Shown here one piece after another: positions 44,310-56,639 of a stretch of DNA of 64,000 bases. This stretch comes from Rosellinia necatrix (taxonomy: Eukaryota; Ascomycota; Sordariomycetes; Xylariales; Xylariaceae), in NCBI GenBank assembly GCA_021209875.1, contig JAGYVD010000010.1:2356001-2420000 (forward strand), given 5' to 3'. How positions within the stretch are numbered: position 1 is the stretch's first letter; every line of letters starts with the position of its first letter. Below the pieces are notes generated by a model. It was not told where the DNA came from and searched no databases. It saw nothing but the letters and a program-made list of their open reading frames with translations. A program made the translations under genes and the position numbers.

Positions 44310-45407
44310 CTAATAATTAAGCTGATATATATCTTCACTTTCAGCCCTCCTGCTAACGGTGATTGGTTCTCTGCCAATGGTAACTTTGGGGTGGCGTCTC
44401 AAGGTTCGAGCTATTCCAACTTACCTCAGGCGTACCTAGGTAGCCGCTTTGCTCTTGAGGACACTTCCCTCACGTAATATTCATTATGAAACCGTGAAAT
44501 AGCAAAACACCCCCGGACCTTTGTAATCTTTGCATAAAAAGGCATTTTACTTTTCACACTCACCACCCATATCGGGAGCAATACATACACGACACAGACG
44601 TGTGACACAGACCCGAGTCACAGCGCTCAAACACGATAGGGCAGGATCATCGCAAATAAAAATATGGAATCGTAAGGCAAGGTCGAGGCAGGATCACCAG
44701 GCTGACACTAAACCAAGGCGCCAGGGTTGGTTGTCTCAGTCCCTGCGCCATATGGTGTGGTGATACACCGCGACGGCCTAATAGCTGAGGAGGCCTGCCA
44801 AATCTAACACCCCAGCTCGCCCGCCAGCCAGAAGGCCAGAATAAATGTGAATTTCTGAGACAAGGCTCCTAGTCAAATGGAAGGCGAAGTTGGCTGAGAG
44901 GAAATGACCTCACCCCATCACTCCGTGGCCTCTACGCCAAGGCGAATCGATATCGGGCCATGGAACTTGAGACAACGTTCGTAGTCGCGGAGGCGGCTAG
45001 AATAAGAGGATCGTCGGGTTGGAAAAGCCCCGTCCAGTCCCAGCTTATCTTCCTCGATAGACAACCTTTCATATCCCCGGCCAGGGGGCCGGGGGACCAA
45101 GTGGCTTTCTTCCTTCCCCTTTAGACCGCGAGCGTGCCATCGTTGTCAGGAGACCTGGGGGTTTACATCCAGGTGGCGAGATGGGGAGGGAGCAATGAGC
45201 TGCTGACGCGACACGACAGGCAGGCATTTTTGAACAAAGTGCGACGAAGAGCGAAAAAAGGAAAAACAGGTGGAAAAAAAAAAAGTGACATTCACTAACT
45301 TGATTACGGAGGCCAACGATTTTAGGAACAGGGAACAATATGATGGGCCGGCTAAACGACAAAGAGGAATATATGGATTAATAATCGAATTTATGTCTGC
45401 CCAACGG

Positions 45408-45470
<63 letters not shown>

Positions 45471-46085
45471 GCAGCAGCAGCAACAACAAGCAACGAGTTT
45501 GCGCGAGAATGGCCCGAGCGAGCCTGACGTGTCATCGCGGAAGCTTTCCCAGAAGACCCGAAGAAGTGGTCGGTCGCACGCCGGCCGGGATAAGATCGAT
45601 CGGTGCGGTGGTGACTAGGGCAGCTAAGGGACCCTTCGCCCGCCGCGCCAGGCATATTATATTCGTTAATCCAGGGCGGTTTTGGTATTCGCGTATCAGG
45701 GTATGCCACGTGCCATCCAATCACGGGCCGGAAGTAGGGTTAGATACGATGGATCGCAGGCAAAAGGGGCGTGGTAGTAACAAAGGTGCAAATTCGCTGG
45801 TTGAGATCAGAGGTAACCAACCTCGGTTCCGTGTTTATTTACGTAACATGTGTAAAAAAAAAAATCATATGCATGGGCCTAACTTGGATAGAATTGATGT
45901 GATTGTGGCGCTTAAGTCCCTTGCGTCGTGATGAACTGCGGAGCCGAGACGAAGCCATGGGTATAAGTCAAGGTTTGTATATTGCTTACATCTAGGTATC
46001 TAAATACAGGGTGGGTAAGAAAAGAGGACATTGAAGACATTCTACCCGGAACATTTCCAATCCACCAACAGCGTCTTCTCCCAGC
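44310..46085. other. Intergenic spacer, 1.8 kb
   Basis: The only clear structure is a (CAA)n array, listed separately. A frame at 45509-45931 downstream of it lacks any recognisable feature and I did not call it. Confidence 0.4.
45408..45489. repeat. (ACA)n trinucleotide array with CAG interruption
   Basis: About 27 ACA triplets with a short GCA/CAG stretch at 45470-45481. It is outside any called gene; both strands give open poly-Thr/poly-Gln-like or poly-Val frames that are artefacts. Confidence 0.95.
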
Positions 46086-46089
46086 ACCG

Positions 46090-47407
46090 CTATACCTTGA
46101 TTTCCAAGGCGACTATAGCATCCATGACGGACTTGCCGTAGAAGATCTCAGTACCGGCATTGCCGACCGTCACGTAGTCGTTGTCCGAGATATAGCCCTT
46201 CTGGACCATGACATCAAGCCACTCCTTCAAGTCGCCCTGGAACTCGCCGTCGTAGTTCTCGTCGACGAGAAGACTCCGCACCGTGACGCCGCTGCCGGGG
46301 TTCTTGCCCTCGTAGAGCTTCCAGGTGGCGCCGAAGAGGTCCAGCTCGGCCACGGGGCCACGGGAGTAGCCGATGGGCACCTGGTTGCCCCAGTTCCGAA
46401 CCCAGAGCATGAACTCCGAGGTCGCGGTCGACGAGGTGTCGCCCGAGGTGGGGGCCGTGATAAAGTCGAATAGGTTGCTTCCTACAAACGTGATCATGTT
46501 AGCATGGTCGGCCGATGACGTAGGAGACTTAGGGGGTAAGGGGGTTGCACATACCCCTGAACTCGGTGGTATTGGTGCGATCCCACTTGTAGTAAGCGGG
46601 GATGGACTTGATGTCCTTGAGTTTATTGTTCAGGTTGACGCCGACGCCGACGTTGGTGTAGCCCTTGCAGATGCCCTTGGTGTCGTCGACGAGCTTCACA
46701 TCGGTCACGCTGTTCCACTTGACCTCCTTAACCCCGTCGGCTGTTTCGAGAATGCCTTCGAAGTTGGTGCACTGCGTGCCGACCATCTGGTCTGCGTTGT
46801 ACATGGAGTTGGCAACGGTCCAAGGCATCCCGGGCAGGATTAGGCGATCGTCATTTCCGCATTGCTTAGTCGCTCCCACTTCAAATGCGATCTGCGTGGC
46901 TTCGGCGTAGGCATTGTCGATCACTTGGCTCGCCTTGGTGGGGTACGCAACAGGATATGAGGCTCCCGCGCTCGGCGTGATGGTGAAGGTTAAAAAGGTT
47001 GTGCCGGTGGGAAGGCTTTCAATCGGAGCGGTGGTGAAGCTCGGGACCTCAGTGAGCGGTAAGCCTGTGGTTACTGTCGTCTCAAACGTGAGGGCCGTGG
47101 TGAGGCTGTCAGCTGGGATCGCAGTGAAGGACGGAACCTCGCTTAATGGTAAGCCGGTAGTCACAGTCGTCGTAGGAGTCGGAGTCGGAGTCTCCGTTAG
47201 AGTGAAGGTTAGGTAGGTCGAAGTAGGGAGGCTCTCGACTGGGGCGGCGGAGAAGGAGGGTATCTCGGAAAGCGGTACGCCCGTGGTCGCGATGGTCGTC
47301 GTCGTTTGCGGCCGGCCGCACTTGTGACGACGAGCACGTTGAGATTGAGGTAGAGCGTAGGCGGTCAACGGGCTCAAAGCCACCAGGGTTAAAAGTCCGG
47401 ATCTCAT
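46090..47407 (-). CDS. GH12 glycoside hydrolase with repeated Ser/Thr-rich N-terminus
   Basis: Secreted endo-beta-1,4-glucanase or xyloglucanase family enzyme. Exons 47407-46555 and 46481-46090, 414 residues. Residues 1-19 are a signal peptide (MRSGLLTLVALSPLTAYAL). Residues 38-140 hold three copies of a unit like TTGLPLSEVPSFTAAPIESL, Thr/Ser/Pro-rich and probably O-glycosylated. The GH12 jelly-roll domain starts near TKQCGNDDRL (about 180), with VTDVKLV, IPAYYKWDRTNTTEFRG, nucleophile Glu307 in TSEFMLWVRNWG, FGATWKLYEGKN and acid/base Glu396 in AGTEIFYG. Typical GH12 enzymes are about 240 residues, so the N-terminal extension is unusual; it is not a CBM1, which would need a Cys-rich 35-residue module. 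With xylitol dehydrogenase and beta-mannosidase it fits plant cell-wall use. Confidence 0.9.
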
Positions 47408-48480
47408 TTTTGTTGGTATTCCAGGTGATGGATCGACTACGGTTAGATGGGTTGGTATAAGGTGTATCCTGTACTTGGGGGGATTCGAGGAAGGGAAGCG
47501 AACAAAGGCTTCGTCTCGTTGAAAAGAAATGGGTTATATAAAGTGCCTCGAAGCCGAGCCGGGCAGCCAGAGGGGGGGGGAGGGGGAAAAAAAAAGGATG
47601 ATGACGAAAAGGATGATAAAAAAGGATGATGAAATGAACAATGACGAGAACAGACGGGAGTTGCGGTGTCAGTAATCTCTAAACGGGTCACGATCCGGGC
47701 CAGCATCCTGGACGAACCATGGTGGTGATATACGGTCACAGCTGACGCTTATCCTTTTTTTCTCTCATCTTACAAAGGTGGGCGAAAGATGGGTGAAAGA
47801 TGGGCGAAAGACGGGCGGCGGGGCGACAGGCCAGGACTCACGAGGTTCATCGGCTTTGTTTGTCCAGATTTGTACTTGGCGACTTTCTCTAGATTGTTTC
47901 ATGCAAATGGGGCTTAAGAGATCATCCAACCCCACGGGCGGATCTGCGCCACCTGCATTAGCGCGTAGTCTGCTGGGTCGGTTCTGGCCAGTCACGTTAA
48001 GCGCCCAGCTGGCGAGCTGATGAAGGGGCCGCGCACCTTGACTCTCATGCCGTCACCCAGCTCTGTCTGTCTGCCAGTCCTACCAGCGTCGTCCATTTCC
48101 GGGTTGGCGGATACACTAAGACGCTACCACCACCATTACCACTACCACTACCACTACCACTGCCACTACCACCACCCCCCTGAACTCGTATTGACCTACC
48201 TCGTAGTGCCGTATTGTAGTATGTGGTGTGCTTATATGATATATTTAACCTACATTATGCAACCCGGTTCGAGATAATTTGTCTGATTTGTATTCTCAGC
48301 TAATACTCTCCAGGTGCGTGCCAGCCCGCGCCATCGCCCGCCTCTCCATAATCCAGGTATGCTCGTATGTACCGTAATGTACGTAGCATATATTCATTAG
48401 GCACCATCGGGTTCCGTTGGGGAACCATCCAAATCTCAGCTGTCTTTGGGGGTGCACTCGGACACCGACAGTTGTCACAG
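47408..48480. other. Upstream region of the GH12 gene
   Basis: Contains a G-run plus A-run at 47571-47602 (pyrimidine tract on the coding strand, in the likely GH12 leader) and a CCACTA-type repeat at 48124-48176. No gene was seen. Confidence 0.4.
48124..48176. repeat. (CCACTA)n minisatellite-like tract
   Basis: Imperfect ACC/ACT triplets, mostly in alternating CCACTA order, ending in a C run. Confidence 0.85.
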
Positions 48481-51480
48481 TGTAGGTGCACCTAAGAATT
48501 AACTAAGCGCCTAACTATCGTTGCGTATTCGGTACTCGGCCACAGCCGGTCGCGGGTGCCTGTGGCCCTTGCAAAACACCATAACTCATAACTTTAGTGA
48601 GCGTGATATCGGTGCAATGGCCTTTGCTGTCTCGGTTATATTACCTAATAACATCATAACTATACTACCCCCCCAACTTGCCCCCCAATTTGAACTTGTC
48701 GAGCAGTGTAATCTAAGTTTCGACCTATCCACTCACTTACTTGCCTAGACTAGGGGGTATTCGTCTCTAATTGAAGCCTTGGCTGACGTACTGTTGTTAG
48801 GGACAGCGGGTGGTAACACGACGGAGATTGCCATCTCTGAGGCTGAACAGGGGAAAATGACACTTGCTCCTTGAGCTTTCGCTATATGGATTCGTAATTC
48901 TCGGTATGTGCTTTGCTTCATATGGTTACAGCGCACTTCCTCCCGTCATAGTACGTCATAATCTTCACAGAGTGATCTGGTAGCAACCGTTTTATGGAAA
49001 TGAAGAGGACATGGCCATGCTATATTGATCGTAAATTTCAACACCCATCACTTCCCTAGTTTAAATTAAATATAAATGGCCAAGTGCACTTGAATCAACA
49101 TGTTTTAGTTTACATATGCATAACCGCCGCAATTCATTGGGCCAATGCCGACCCTTGCGCTTTCTTTGCTGCGGTATCCTGTGAACAATTTCTCTATCTC
49201 GTCTGCCACTCCCTCCCTCTACGTTTCATCGAATCGATCTGCAGTTGGTGTAGCAACGCTCAGCCTAGCTTGTATGATTCTAGTCTCACCACCATCGCAG
49301 CGTCGAATAACAGCCCGCAAGGCAGCCCCAGCAACGACGAAGACTAGATTGATCAGCATAAACCTATACAATGCAGACTTAGGTAATCTTGCGACGAGGA
49401 ACTGATTTGTCCCCGCATCTGTGAAGCATTGTAAGGTTCCATAGTGACTAAGACGAGTAGCCATACGGTAGAGCCGATTGGCAAGGCAATGGTTAGCCGA
49501 TTTCTGAACACTATCGCTGAACGCCGCTATACCGATTGCTATCTCGATGAATTGGTCAGCAACTCGTGTCGTTCAAATGCCGCTATGGGCAATATTCGAG
49601 ACAGAGTAGTTGATAGCCGAGACATCGAGCTCTGTTCACCCAGTTATATCCACGTCGTGCATCGTCCACAGGTAGGAAAGAGCAAATTCTGCCCCTCCGT
49701 GAGCTGCTTGGAGGTTCAGCAACGACTATGCCAAGAGTTTCAGCATTCGCTACAATGGTAATGCCGAAATACCGAAAGTTAGTGGGCATAGAGTCTCCAA
49801 GTGTTGATATGTGGTCGTTGTCAAACTACCGGACTAGAGACACAGCTCGGGGCGTTAAACTTCGAGGTAGATTTCCGCCCAGGTTGTATTTTCCGTCTTC
49901 TGTATAAAGTTGTCTCGATGTTTATGAAAAGGAAAGACTAATAGATGGGAGGCCGACTTGGCTTTGAGGTATCCGTTCAAATAGCCATTTAACAGCTCTT
50001 ATTGGGATCACATTGCTGGCAGAATGGGCCTTGACAGGCTTACATAACCCCTTTTCCAATAGCTGAGATTGAGTAATTATGTTGTACCCGGCACTAGACG
50101 CCGTTTCTAGGCGTGAGTAAATTATTAGAGGTCATGAGGCTGTGCACTCCGGTTCAGTAGTCAACAAAGTGAGCCGCCACCGGCTGTGTTCCGAACATGT
50201 CTATTCTTGTTGACGAATGTGATTCATCAACAGCCTTAACGACATTGCCCCAAATTATGACTGTGAAGAGGGCAAAACTGCAGGTATTGGGAAAGTTCGC
50301 TGTGATTGCCTGTGCCGTATCCCGACAGTAGCGCTCAGTGCCATTGTAGACCATGGCTTCCTAGCACTTAGCGTGCTTGTTAGTTGGTCGCTCTGATCGA
50401 TTTTGAATCATGCAGCCAAGTTGTAATTCGATACGAGGTCTGAATCTTTGGGGGGGTTTACCGTTACGACTACATGCTCCAGGAACTAGCGAAGCTGTTG
50501 GTGAAGGTTGCACGCAGCATACACAGCTTGCTAGGAGCTCTGTATCGTCAACACTCCTCGGTAGTAGATGCAGAAAATCCTAGGTGTTTCGATTATCGAC
50601 CCATTCACTTCGATGCGCCTAATCCCTCTAGCAAACGGAGATGATTTAATTAACCAACTCGAAAAGCGTAGCATTAGATATAATAAGAGTACGCACATAT
50701 GCGCTGGAGCGACTTGAATCGACTAACGAAGCGACGTATAGGCACTAGCCTGACATTGCCTGAACTCGTCCTGAAGCGCCTGTACTTGCTATAACCGGCA
50801 CTTGTCGATTCAATCGATTTACGGAGTTAGATGGCGAAAGAGAAGATCTCATCACTTGGCCCGACGGCCCGGACAGTGTCACAGCCCAGGGTAATCTGTT
50901 GGTAATAGGGGCTAGCTAGCATCTTATCCAGTTGAGTTACTGCAACTGCTTAGAGCCGTATCCTTCAAAACAGCTGCCATACGGGCATTAGGGATGCCAT
51001 CAATGCCCTTTATGTACTTCCGCAGCAATAGCTTGGTACTGTAGCTGGCTCGGTGATAGAGTATAAGCCCGTGGAAGCTAAAGCTCGGAATAACACCTAG
51101 AATGATCAAACAAAAGGCACTCCGAAGTTGCTAGGTAGTGTTGCATTGCACGATTTGACCTGAGCACGAAATTTCAGAGACAGACTACACTGACGGAGCC
51201 ACATTGGGCGTAACACTTACTAATCATGGCTTTGCGTCTCAAAGGAATACGAAGTTGACTCGCGCAGAAACATCGTAGCCAACACTCAAACTTTTAATTA
51301 CTAGCTGATCACTCAGAATGTCTAATCCGGAGCCCCAAGCCAACCGAGCCCCTTACCAAATAACCCCCAAACCGAATCAAACCAAACCAAACCAAACCAC
51401 ACAACACCACATATATATGTATTTTGCCGCATTAAATCCCCCCCCCTCCCCCGGCCCCCAACCAAATCATCAATCTTAGT
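48480..51480 (-). pseudogene. Gene-poor region with possible membrane-protein remnants
   Basis: Three kilobases without an intact gene, somewhat AT-richer than the flanks and largely free of the CCTA arrays. Minus-strand fragments read like pieces of a multi-helix fungal membrane protein in one order: VIPSFSFHGLILYHRASYST (about 51100), an EHVVVTVNPPKDSDLVSN fragment (about 50470), a piece at 50354-50154, MPTNFRYFGITIVANA (about 49790) and, near 49464-49219, FMLINLVFVVAGAALRAV followed by RIIQARLSV. Stops and frame changes separate them and no continuous splice model works. I think this is an old inactivated copy of a large membrane protein, perhaps of the DUF6536-like kind, but the family assignment is weak. 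Confidence 0.3.
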
Positions 51481-51504
51481 TTAATCTCATAAGCTATCTA
51501 CCAT

Positions 51505-53083
51505 TCATTCATTCACTTTCCGCCTCAGACTCTTCCCGCGCTCCAGCAGGCCGAGATCCCACCATCCCTCGAGCACGCCGAAGAGGGTGCGGCGCGCGGG
51601 CCTGGCCTTCTCCGCGTCCTCGTCGTATTCGGCCGGGGAGCCGAGCGGCCCCGCATCACCGTCATCGCCGCCATCATCGTCGTGCCCGCGGTGGTGGACG
51701 TGGACGTGGACGGCGCCGCGCTGGCTCTTCTTGCGCGCGAAGCCGATGGCCGCGATGCCGAGGGCGTCGCGCGGCAGCTGGGAGGCGCGGATGCGGCGGA
51801 AGGCCTTGAGGCGCGGCGACGGGGACGGCGTGGTCGGCCCCCGGCCGGCGGACCCGGACCCGGACCCGTAGTCGCTGGGCGACGCCAGCGGCGGCGGCGG
51901 CACGATCACGAGCATCGGCGTCTTGGCTCGCGTCCGCCCCAGCTTCGGCACCGGCTGGTGCAGGATCGGGATCAGGTCCTCCGTCGGTGAGTCCGCGGAG
52001 CCGTGCGGGCTCGGGGGCAGCGGTTGGGGCGGCGCCACGAGGCGCGCGCGCGGGGGTTGGGGCACCGGGACCGCGAGGAAACGGCCGGTGTTGTTATTTC
52101 TGTTGTTAACATTGTTACTGTTATTGTTATTGTTATCGTCGTCGTCATTGTTGTTGTTGACGTTGTTGTTAATATTCAAATCGATCGTGATTGTGGGCGT
52201 AGGCACGTGGTGGACGTTGCCGTCGGTGCTGCGGACGGGCCGCCGATGAGACGCCTCGGGCAGCGAGAGCGGGGGCGGAAAGCGCGAGCCGAACCCGGGA
52301 CCACTGCTGCTGCTGCTGCTGCTACTACTGCTGTTGCTGCTGCCGAGGATCCGGGTTCCGAGCGCCATCGGCCCCGAGATCTGCTGCACCGGAGGAAGGG
52401 GCGCCGCCCCGAAGCCACCACGGACGCCCGCGCGTCCCTAACAGCCCTCGACGTCCTTGGACGGGGCGGCGGCGACGCGCCTCACGCTGTACCAGAGGCC
52501 CACGCAGACCACGTTGGAGAACAGGAAGAGCACGGCGAGCGCGATGCCGAGGCCCCAGACCGCCTTGATCTCGTAGCAGTGCGGCTGGTCCGTCCTGATG
52601 AGGCTCAGGTACGCGTTGTACCGGATCGATGCGGGCTGGTAGCCCGTCGCCGAGCCGATGAACATGGCGGCCGCCGGGACGAATTCCGGCAACACCTCGC
52701 ACTGGAGCGTCGAGAGCGGTTTGCCGATGGTGGCTGCGACGACGATGAACGCGATCAGAAGCGCTGCATCGAGCCCGCTAGCGACGAGGAGAGGGAGCAT
52801 CCCGTCATAGTAAAGAATGTAAGAGATAACGACGTGGAGGGCCGCGATGCTAGCCTAAGAATGTATTAGTCGTGTTGGACGCCCGGGCAAAGAAAAGGGC
52901 AAAAGTACATACCACCGTGACGGTTCCGACTAGGACATCGGGCACCTGGACCTCCGAAGACGCAAACTCGTTGATGAAATTGGCGGTCAGGCCAATGATG
53001 GTCACGAGTGACAGGAACTGGAAGGCACGGAGGGCAGTGAAGGTGACGCCCAGGGCGCTGAGCTGGGGCGATTGGAAGCGCAT
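51505..53083 (-). CDS. MARVEL-like four-helix membrane protein with long cytosolic tail
   Basis: Minus-strand exons 53083-52913, 52854-52486 and 52383-51505 give 472 residues. The N-terminal part has four hydrophobic helices: ALGVTFTALRAFQFLSLVTI with following residues, ASIAALHVVISYILYY, LLVASGLDAALLIAFIVVAA and LGIALAVLFLFSNVVCVGLW, spaced as in fungal MARVEL-like proteins; a Cys pair sits in the last loop (LQCEVLP and PHCYEI). The tail is disordered, with a Ser run, an Asn/Asp run and basic patches, ending LLERGKSLRRKVNE. If the last intron (52485-52384, GTGAGG to TGCAG) is not removed, translation ends at 52438 after SVRRVAAAPSKDVEGC, giving a 195-residue protein of normal MARVEL length. 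I prefer the spliced form because the tail frame is long, open and in phase, but both are possible. Function unknown. Confidence 0.65.
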
Positions 53084-53377
53084 TTTCAGAGGAATGCCGG
53101 CGTCGAAGTCGGTGATAAGCGAAAGACTCGGGCGCTGTAGGCCGGAGACGGTGCGGGTCGGGAGCCGAGGCCGCGGGAATGGGATGGACGCGGGGGGAGT
53201 TGAGGAAGGAATTGTGAAAGATGGGGGAGGTACCGAAACCGAGTACCCAACTCAACTAAAACGAATAGAAGCGAATGCTAGATATCGGAGAAGGGGCAGG
53301 CTGATGATTTTTGCGACGTAGCGAGAGTTAAAAGAAGAAGAAAAAGCAGATCGACTGCTAAGTATCTCCGGATGTCG

Positions 53378-53409
<32 letters not shown>

Positions 53410-54826
53410 CCGTTAAGAGTAAGACGTTGCCGTGTAAGTGAAAGTCGTCAACGATGAACCCGAATACCGTTTTCCAGTGAGATAATTCCCGAAAAGAGAT
53501 GAGATGGATAAACCCAAGAAAGGAAAAACGGAAAAAAAAGAAAAAGGAAATGACCAAAGGAAAGGGTCGTAATGGAACTGTGTTAGTTGTTTGATGGAGG
53601 TGAATGGAAAATGAGGCTCAACGGTGCCTGGGACACACATCCTTAAATACAGCCATGTCTTACGAATTGGTTGAGTCTCCGGCAACGGCTCGCCTGACTT
53701 TACATGTGTTCAACGTCGGTTGAAGCTGCTATTCTCAAGTAACCGCCCGGCACTTGAAGCGGTTAGCAGCATCACAACGCGCTGACACACCCAATGAGGG
53801 CCGGGCGATCACCAGCTGCGCTTGGAGCTGTGGACCTGGCATCGGGAATATAAGGCCATCGTCGCTTCACAGGAGCTGGCTACCCTGCTGCAGGTAGCTT
53901 GCACTGTTGACTTTTGCCTGCGGCCGAGCTGTAGTCTGCTGTAGGTACCCGCAGCCCGCGCCAATGGGTGGAACGGAGGAGGTTGGCCTGCCAAGAGGCC
54001 GGATAGCATCAACGGCGAAGTATTACGCATTGGTATGATCGGGGAATTCTGGTTGGATGGAATCCTTGTCGCGTTGAGATGAAGCCGGTGGGCCGACAGG
54101 GATAGCCTAAGCGCGGGCCGCGTTAAAAGTGGCCAGGTCCATTTTGTAGGCGCCCGAATCATCCCTGACGCGAATCTGCGTGTTTCAAGGCGGCAGTAGC
54201 TCCGAAGAGGGATGACGAAGACTACATAGGTAGGTATTGTTCTCGACCCTTCATCATGTTCAAAGGTTGTATGAGGGGGCATTACAGGGCTCGTATCAAT
54301 GCTTCAGCTACGACCTCAGCGACCAGCTGCAACACTCAATGTGAGCCAACCAAGCTATGGTAGGGTTTGGGCTTGGGGATCTGGACCTCTATCTGAACAT
54401 AGCTCAACCTGGGTGGGTATGGGTGACAGGGTTAGTTAGTCTTCTTCCCCTTGGCCCGCCATGGTTCGGATACGGGATGTTAAGAATGGTGAATGAGCCT
54501 AGATGGGCAGTCTGAGCTGTATAATAGCGTCAATTCGTTTCACTGGCAGAAGTGCCCATCATTATAGACCAACTAATCCGTTAGGCTGGAGAATTATTCC
54601 TCATGGCGGGATACACGTGCTGAGGGCCATAACACCCCATCTATGGACTTATAGGTAAAATCATCATACGGCCACCCACGGAGGCCAACTTTTCCCGCCT
54701 CTGTCGGCCCCCTTTGTATATGCCCCAGAGATGCTTGGAAAGAGAATCAGTATCCTAATGCGCCGCGTTTGGCGCCAAATTTCATATTGGTGAATTTGAG
54801 CTGTCATGGCAGTCTTGGTTGGTTGT
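53084..54826. other. Intergenic spacer between MARVEL-like gene and epsin
   Basis: No gene was seen. It includes a perfect T16A16 block at 53378-53409 in the upstream region of the MARVEL-like gene. A minus-strand frame at 53809-54282 has no family feature. Confidence 0.4.
53378..53409. repeat. T16A16 perfect homopolymer palindrome
   Basis: Sixteen T followed directly by sixteen A, a self-complementary block with no loop. Confidence 0.95.
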
Positions 54827-56635
54827 TTAACCAAGTAGGTCACCCAAGCCGTTACCTCCGGTATTTGTGCTACCAGTGGGTTTTGGTGTGTTTACCGCTG
54901 GAGCTCCCCAAAGAGATGCGCTGGTCTTCTCTTTGGCAAGTTGACCGAGCTTAGGCCCGGCCGTGGGTGTGTTGGGCTTCTTGAGTCCAGAGCCGGCCTG
55001 TCCCCATAGGTTGGCGAATGGATCACCACCAGAGCTCGGCTTAGCCGTAGCAGGAGCAGCTGGTTTGTTGTGTGCAGACATGCCCGACGGCTGCGAACTT
55101 GATGATAGTGGACCCATTCTCGAACCGGAGGACCCAGTGGATTGAGGGACTTGCACTGATTGAAAATAGTTTGGTGCTGCCGCCTGATACCCGGCGGGCA
55201 TTGGGGGGCTGGATACGCCAACGGGCGCCGGCGGATTGAATGAGGAGTAGTTGGCTGCAGGTGTGGTGTTGGCGCTTGATGGGGGCGACAAAGACGACAT
55301 TATTCCTGCTAGACCACCTTGCTGAGGTACAGACATAGGCTTTGGGGCAGCAAATTGGGTCGTTGGCTGGGCCCTCGATGTCATTAACGGCGGCTGAATA
55401 GCAAAGTTGTTGGCGGGCGCGGATAGAGGCGCTGCAGGAGCAGCAGATTGAAAATCGTCGAAATCGTCGTCATCACCACCCGGGCTAGATAGACCTGCTA
55501 GGCCGGAGCTGGTGGATGGCGCTGGTGCGGATGAGGTTGCAGGCTTCTCAGGTTCGTCAAAGGAGAAGAGATCGACCTCGGGCTCCTTCTTCTTAGCGGG
55601 TTGGGATGGTGTTGTCTTTTTCACCCCTACCCTCTCAACTGTTCGTTCCGTCTGTTTCGGGCGAGACGAGCTTGAAGGGGTTGTTCCCTCGTCGAACTCG
55701 TCATACTCCTCGAACTTGTCCCCACGGTTGCCCGTGTCCCTCCATTCGTCCGTCTGCCCTCCAAATCCGCCGCCATCGCCGTAGACACCACCGGAGTACC
55801 CACCGTAGCCCCCTGACGAGGCGCCGTAGCCCGCAGATTCACTACCAAAACCGCCGTATCGGCCACTGCTGCTGCTGCTGCCGGAGAAGCCGCTCATCGG
55901 ACCTCCTTCGACGCCCGTATACTTTGCTTTGTTTGACCTTGCCTTCTTTCTCTCGGCCCGGATGCGCTCGACGTCGCCGAGCAGCTCCGCTAATTCCTTT
56001 GCGCGATTTCGAACGTTGATACCCTGGTCCTTGCCGTTCTGGTCGATGTAATGGAACTGGCGAAGCATCTTGAGGAGTGTTATATGGCCTCGGGCGTCGT
56101 CTATGACTCGCTCGGATCCGTGTTTGATGAGGAATTCCAGCAGCTGGAGGGACTTGTAAATCTGCCGCCACTCTTCGGCAGTCTTCTCTGTGAAACGACG
56201 ATAGATCATGGGCATGATCTCGTTCAGGGTTTGGCTGGGATGTATGAGAATCAAGTCGTCGCGACCGTTATGGAATAACCGGGCCCAACATACTGGTTGA
56301 ATGTGCCATTGGCGATCTCCTGCATCAGGGTCGAGGAGGCACCCCAAGGTTCGTTGTTTGTTGCCTCACGGACCTGTGAATGGGGAAACAAGTTAGCGCA
56401 CTATGCAATGTAGCCTTCCAGTTTGGGTAGAAAGGGGCTAACCTTTGCCTCCATCTCAGTAAAGTTCATAACGGCTGCGTGCCCGAGATAATCAGCGACC
56501 ATGCAGATAGAACGAGGAGGGCCGTGGCTGGAGTTCCAGGTGTTCCCGCTTACCATTTTGTACTTTGCGAACGCCCGCTTTGAGGTCATATAGAGTCAGA
56601 TTGGACACTTGGTCCTTTAGACTGCTGAGGTCCAT
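54827..56635 (-). CDS. ENT3: Epsin-type clathrin adaptor, Ent3-like (ENTH domain)
   Basis: Adaptor for clathrin-dependent traffic between trans-Golgi and endosomes. Minus-strand exons 56635-56554, 56443-56474, 56373-56294 and 56234-54827; 533 residues. The ENTH domain is residues 1-160: NFTEMEAKVREATNNEPWG with the phosphoinositide-binding helix, LMQEIANGTF, NEIMPMIYRRFTEKTAEEWRQIYKSL, LIKHGSERVIDDARGH and RNRAKELAELL. The remainder is disordered and Gly/Ser/Tyr-rich, with VDLFSFDEP (clathrin-box-like) and DDDDFDDFQSA, the acidic-Phe motif by which Ent3 binds GGA/AP-1 ear domains. NPF motifs, expected for endocytic Ent1/2, are absent, and there is no UIM, which supports Ent3/epsinR. The 32 bp second exon is small but needed for frame. 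Confidence 0.93.
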
Positions 56636-56639
56636 TGTT

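Noticed and set aside
45509..45931. 140-codon plus-strand frame after the (CAA)n array
   Set aside because: No family feature, no neighbouring exon that would splice to it, and it begins within repeat DNA.
53809..54282. 157-codon minus-strand frame upstream of the epsin 3' side
   Set aside because: No domain or signal; Ser/Arg/Pro-rich composition typical of random GC-moderate sequence.
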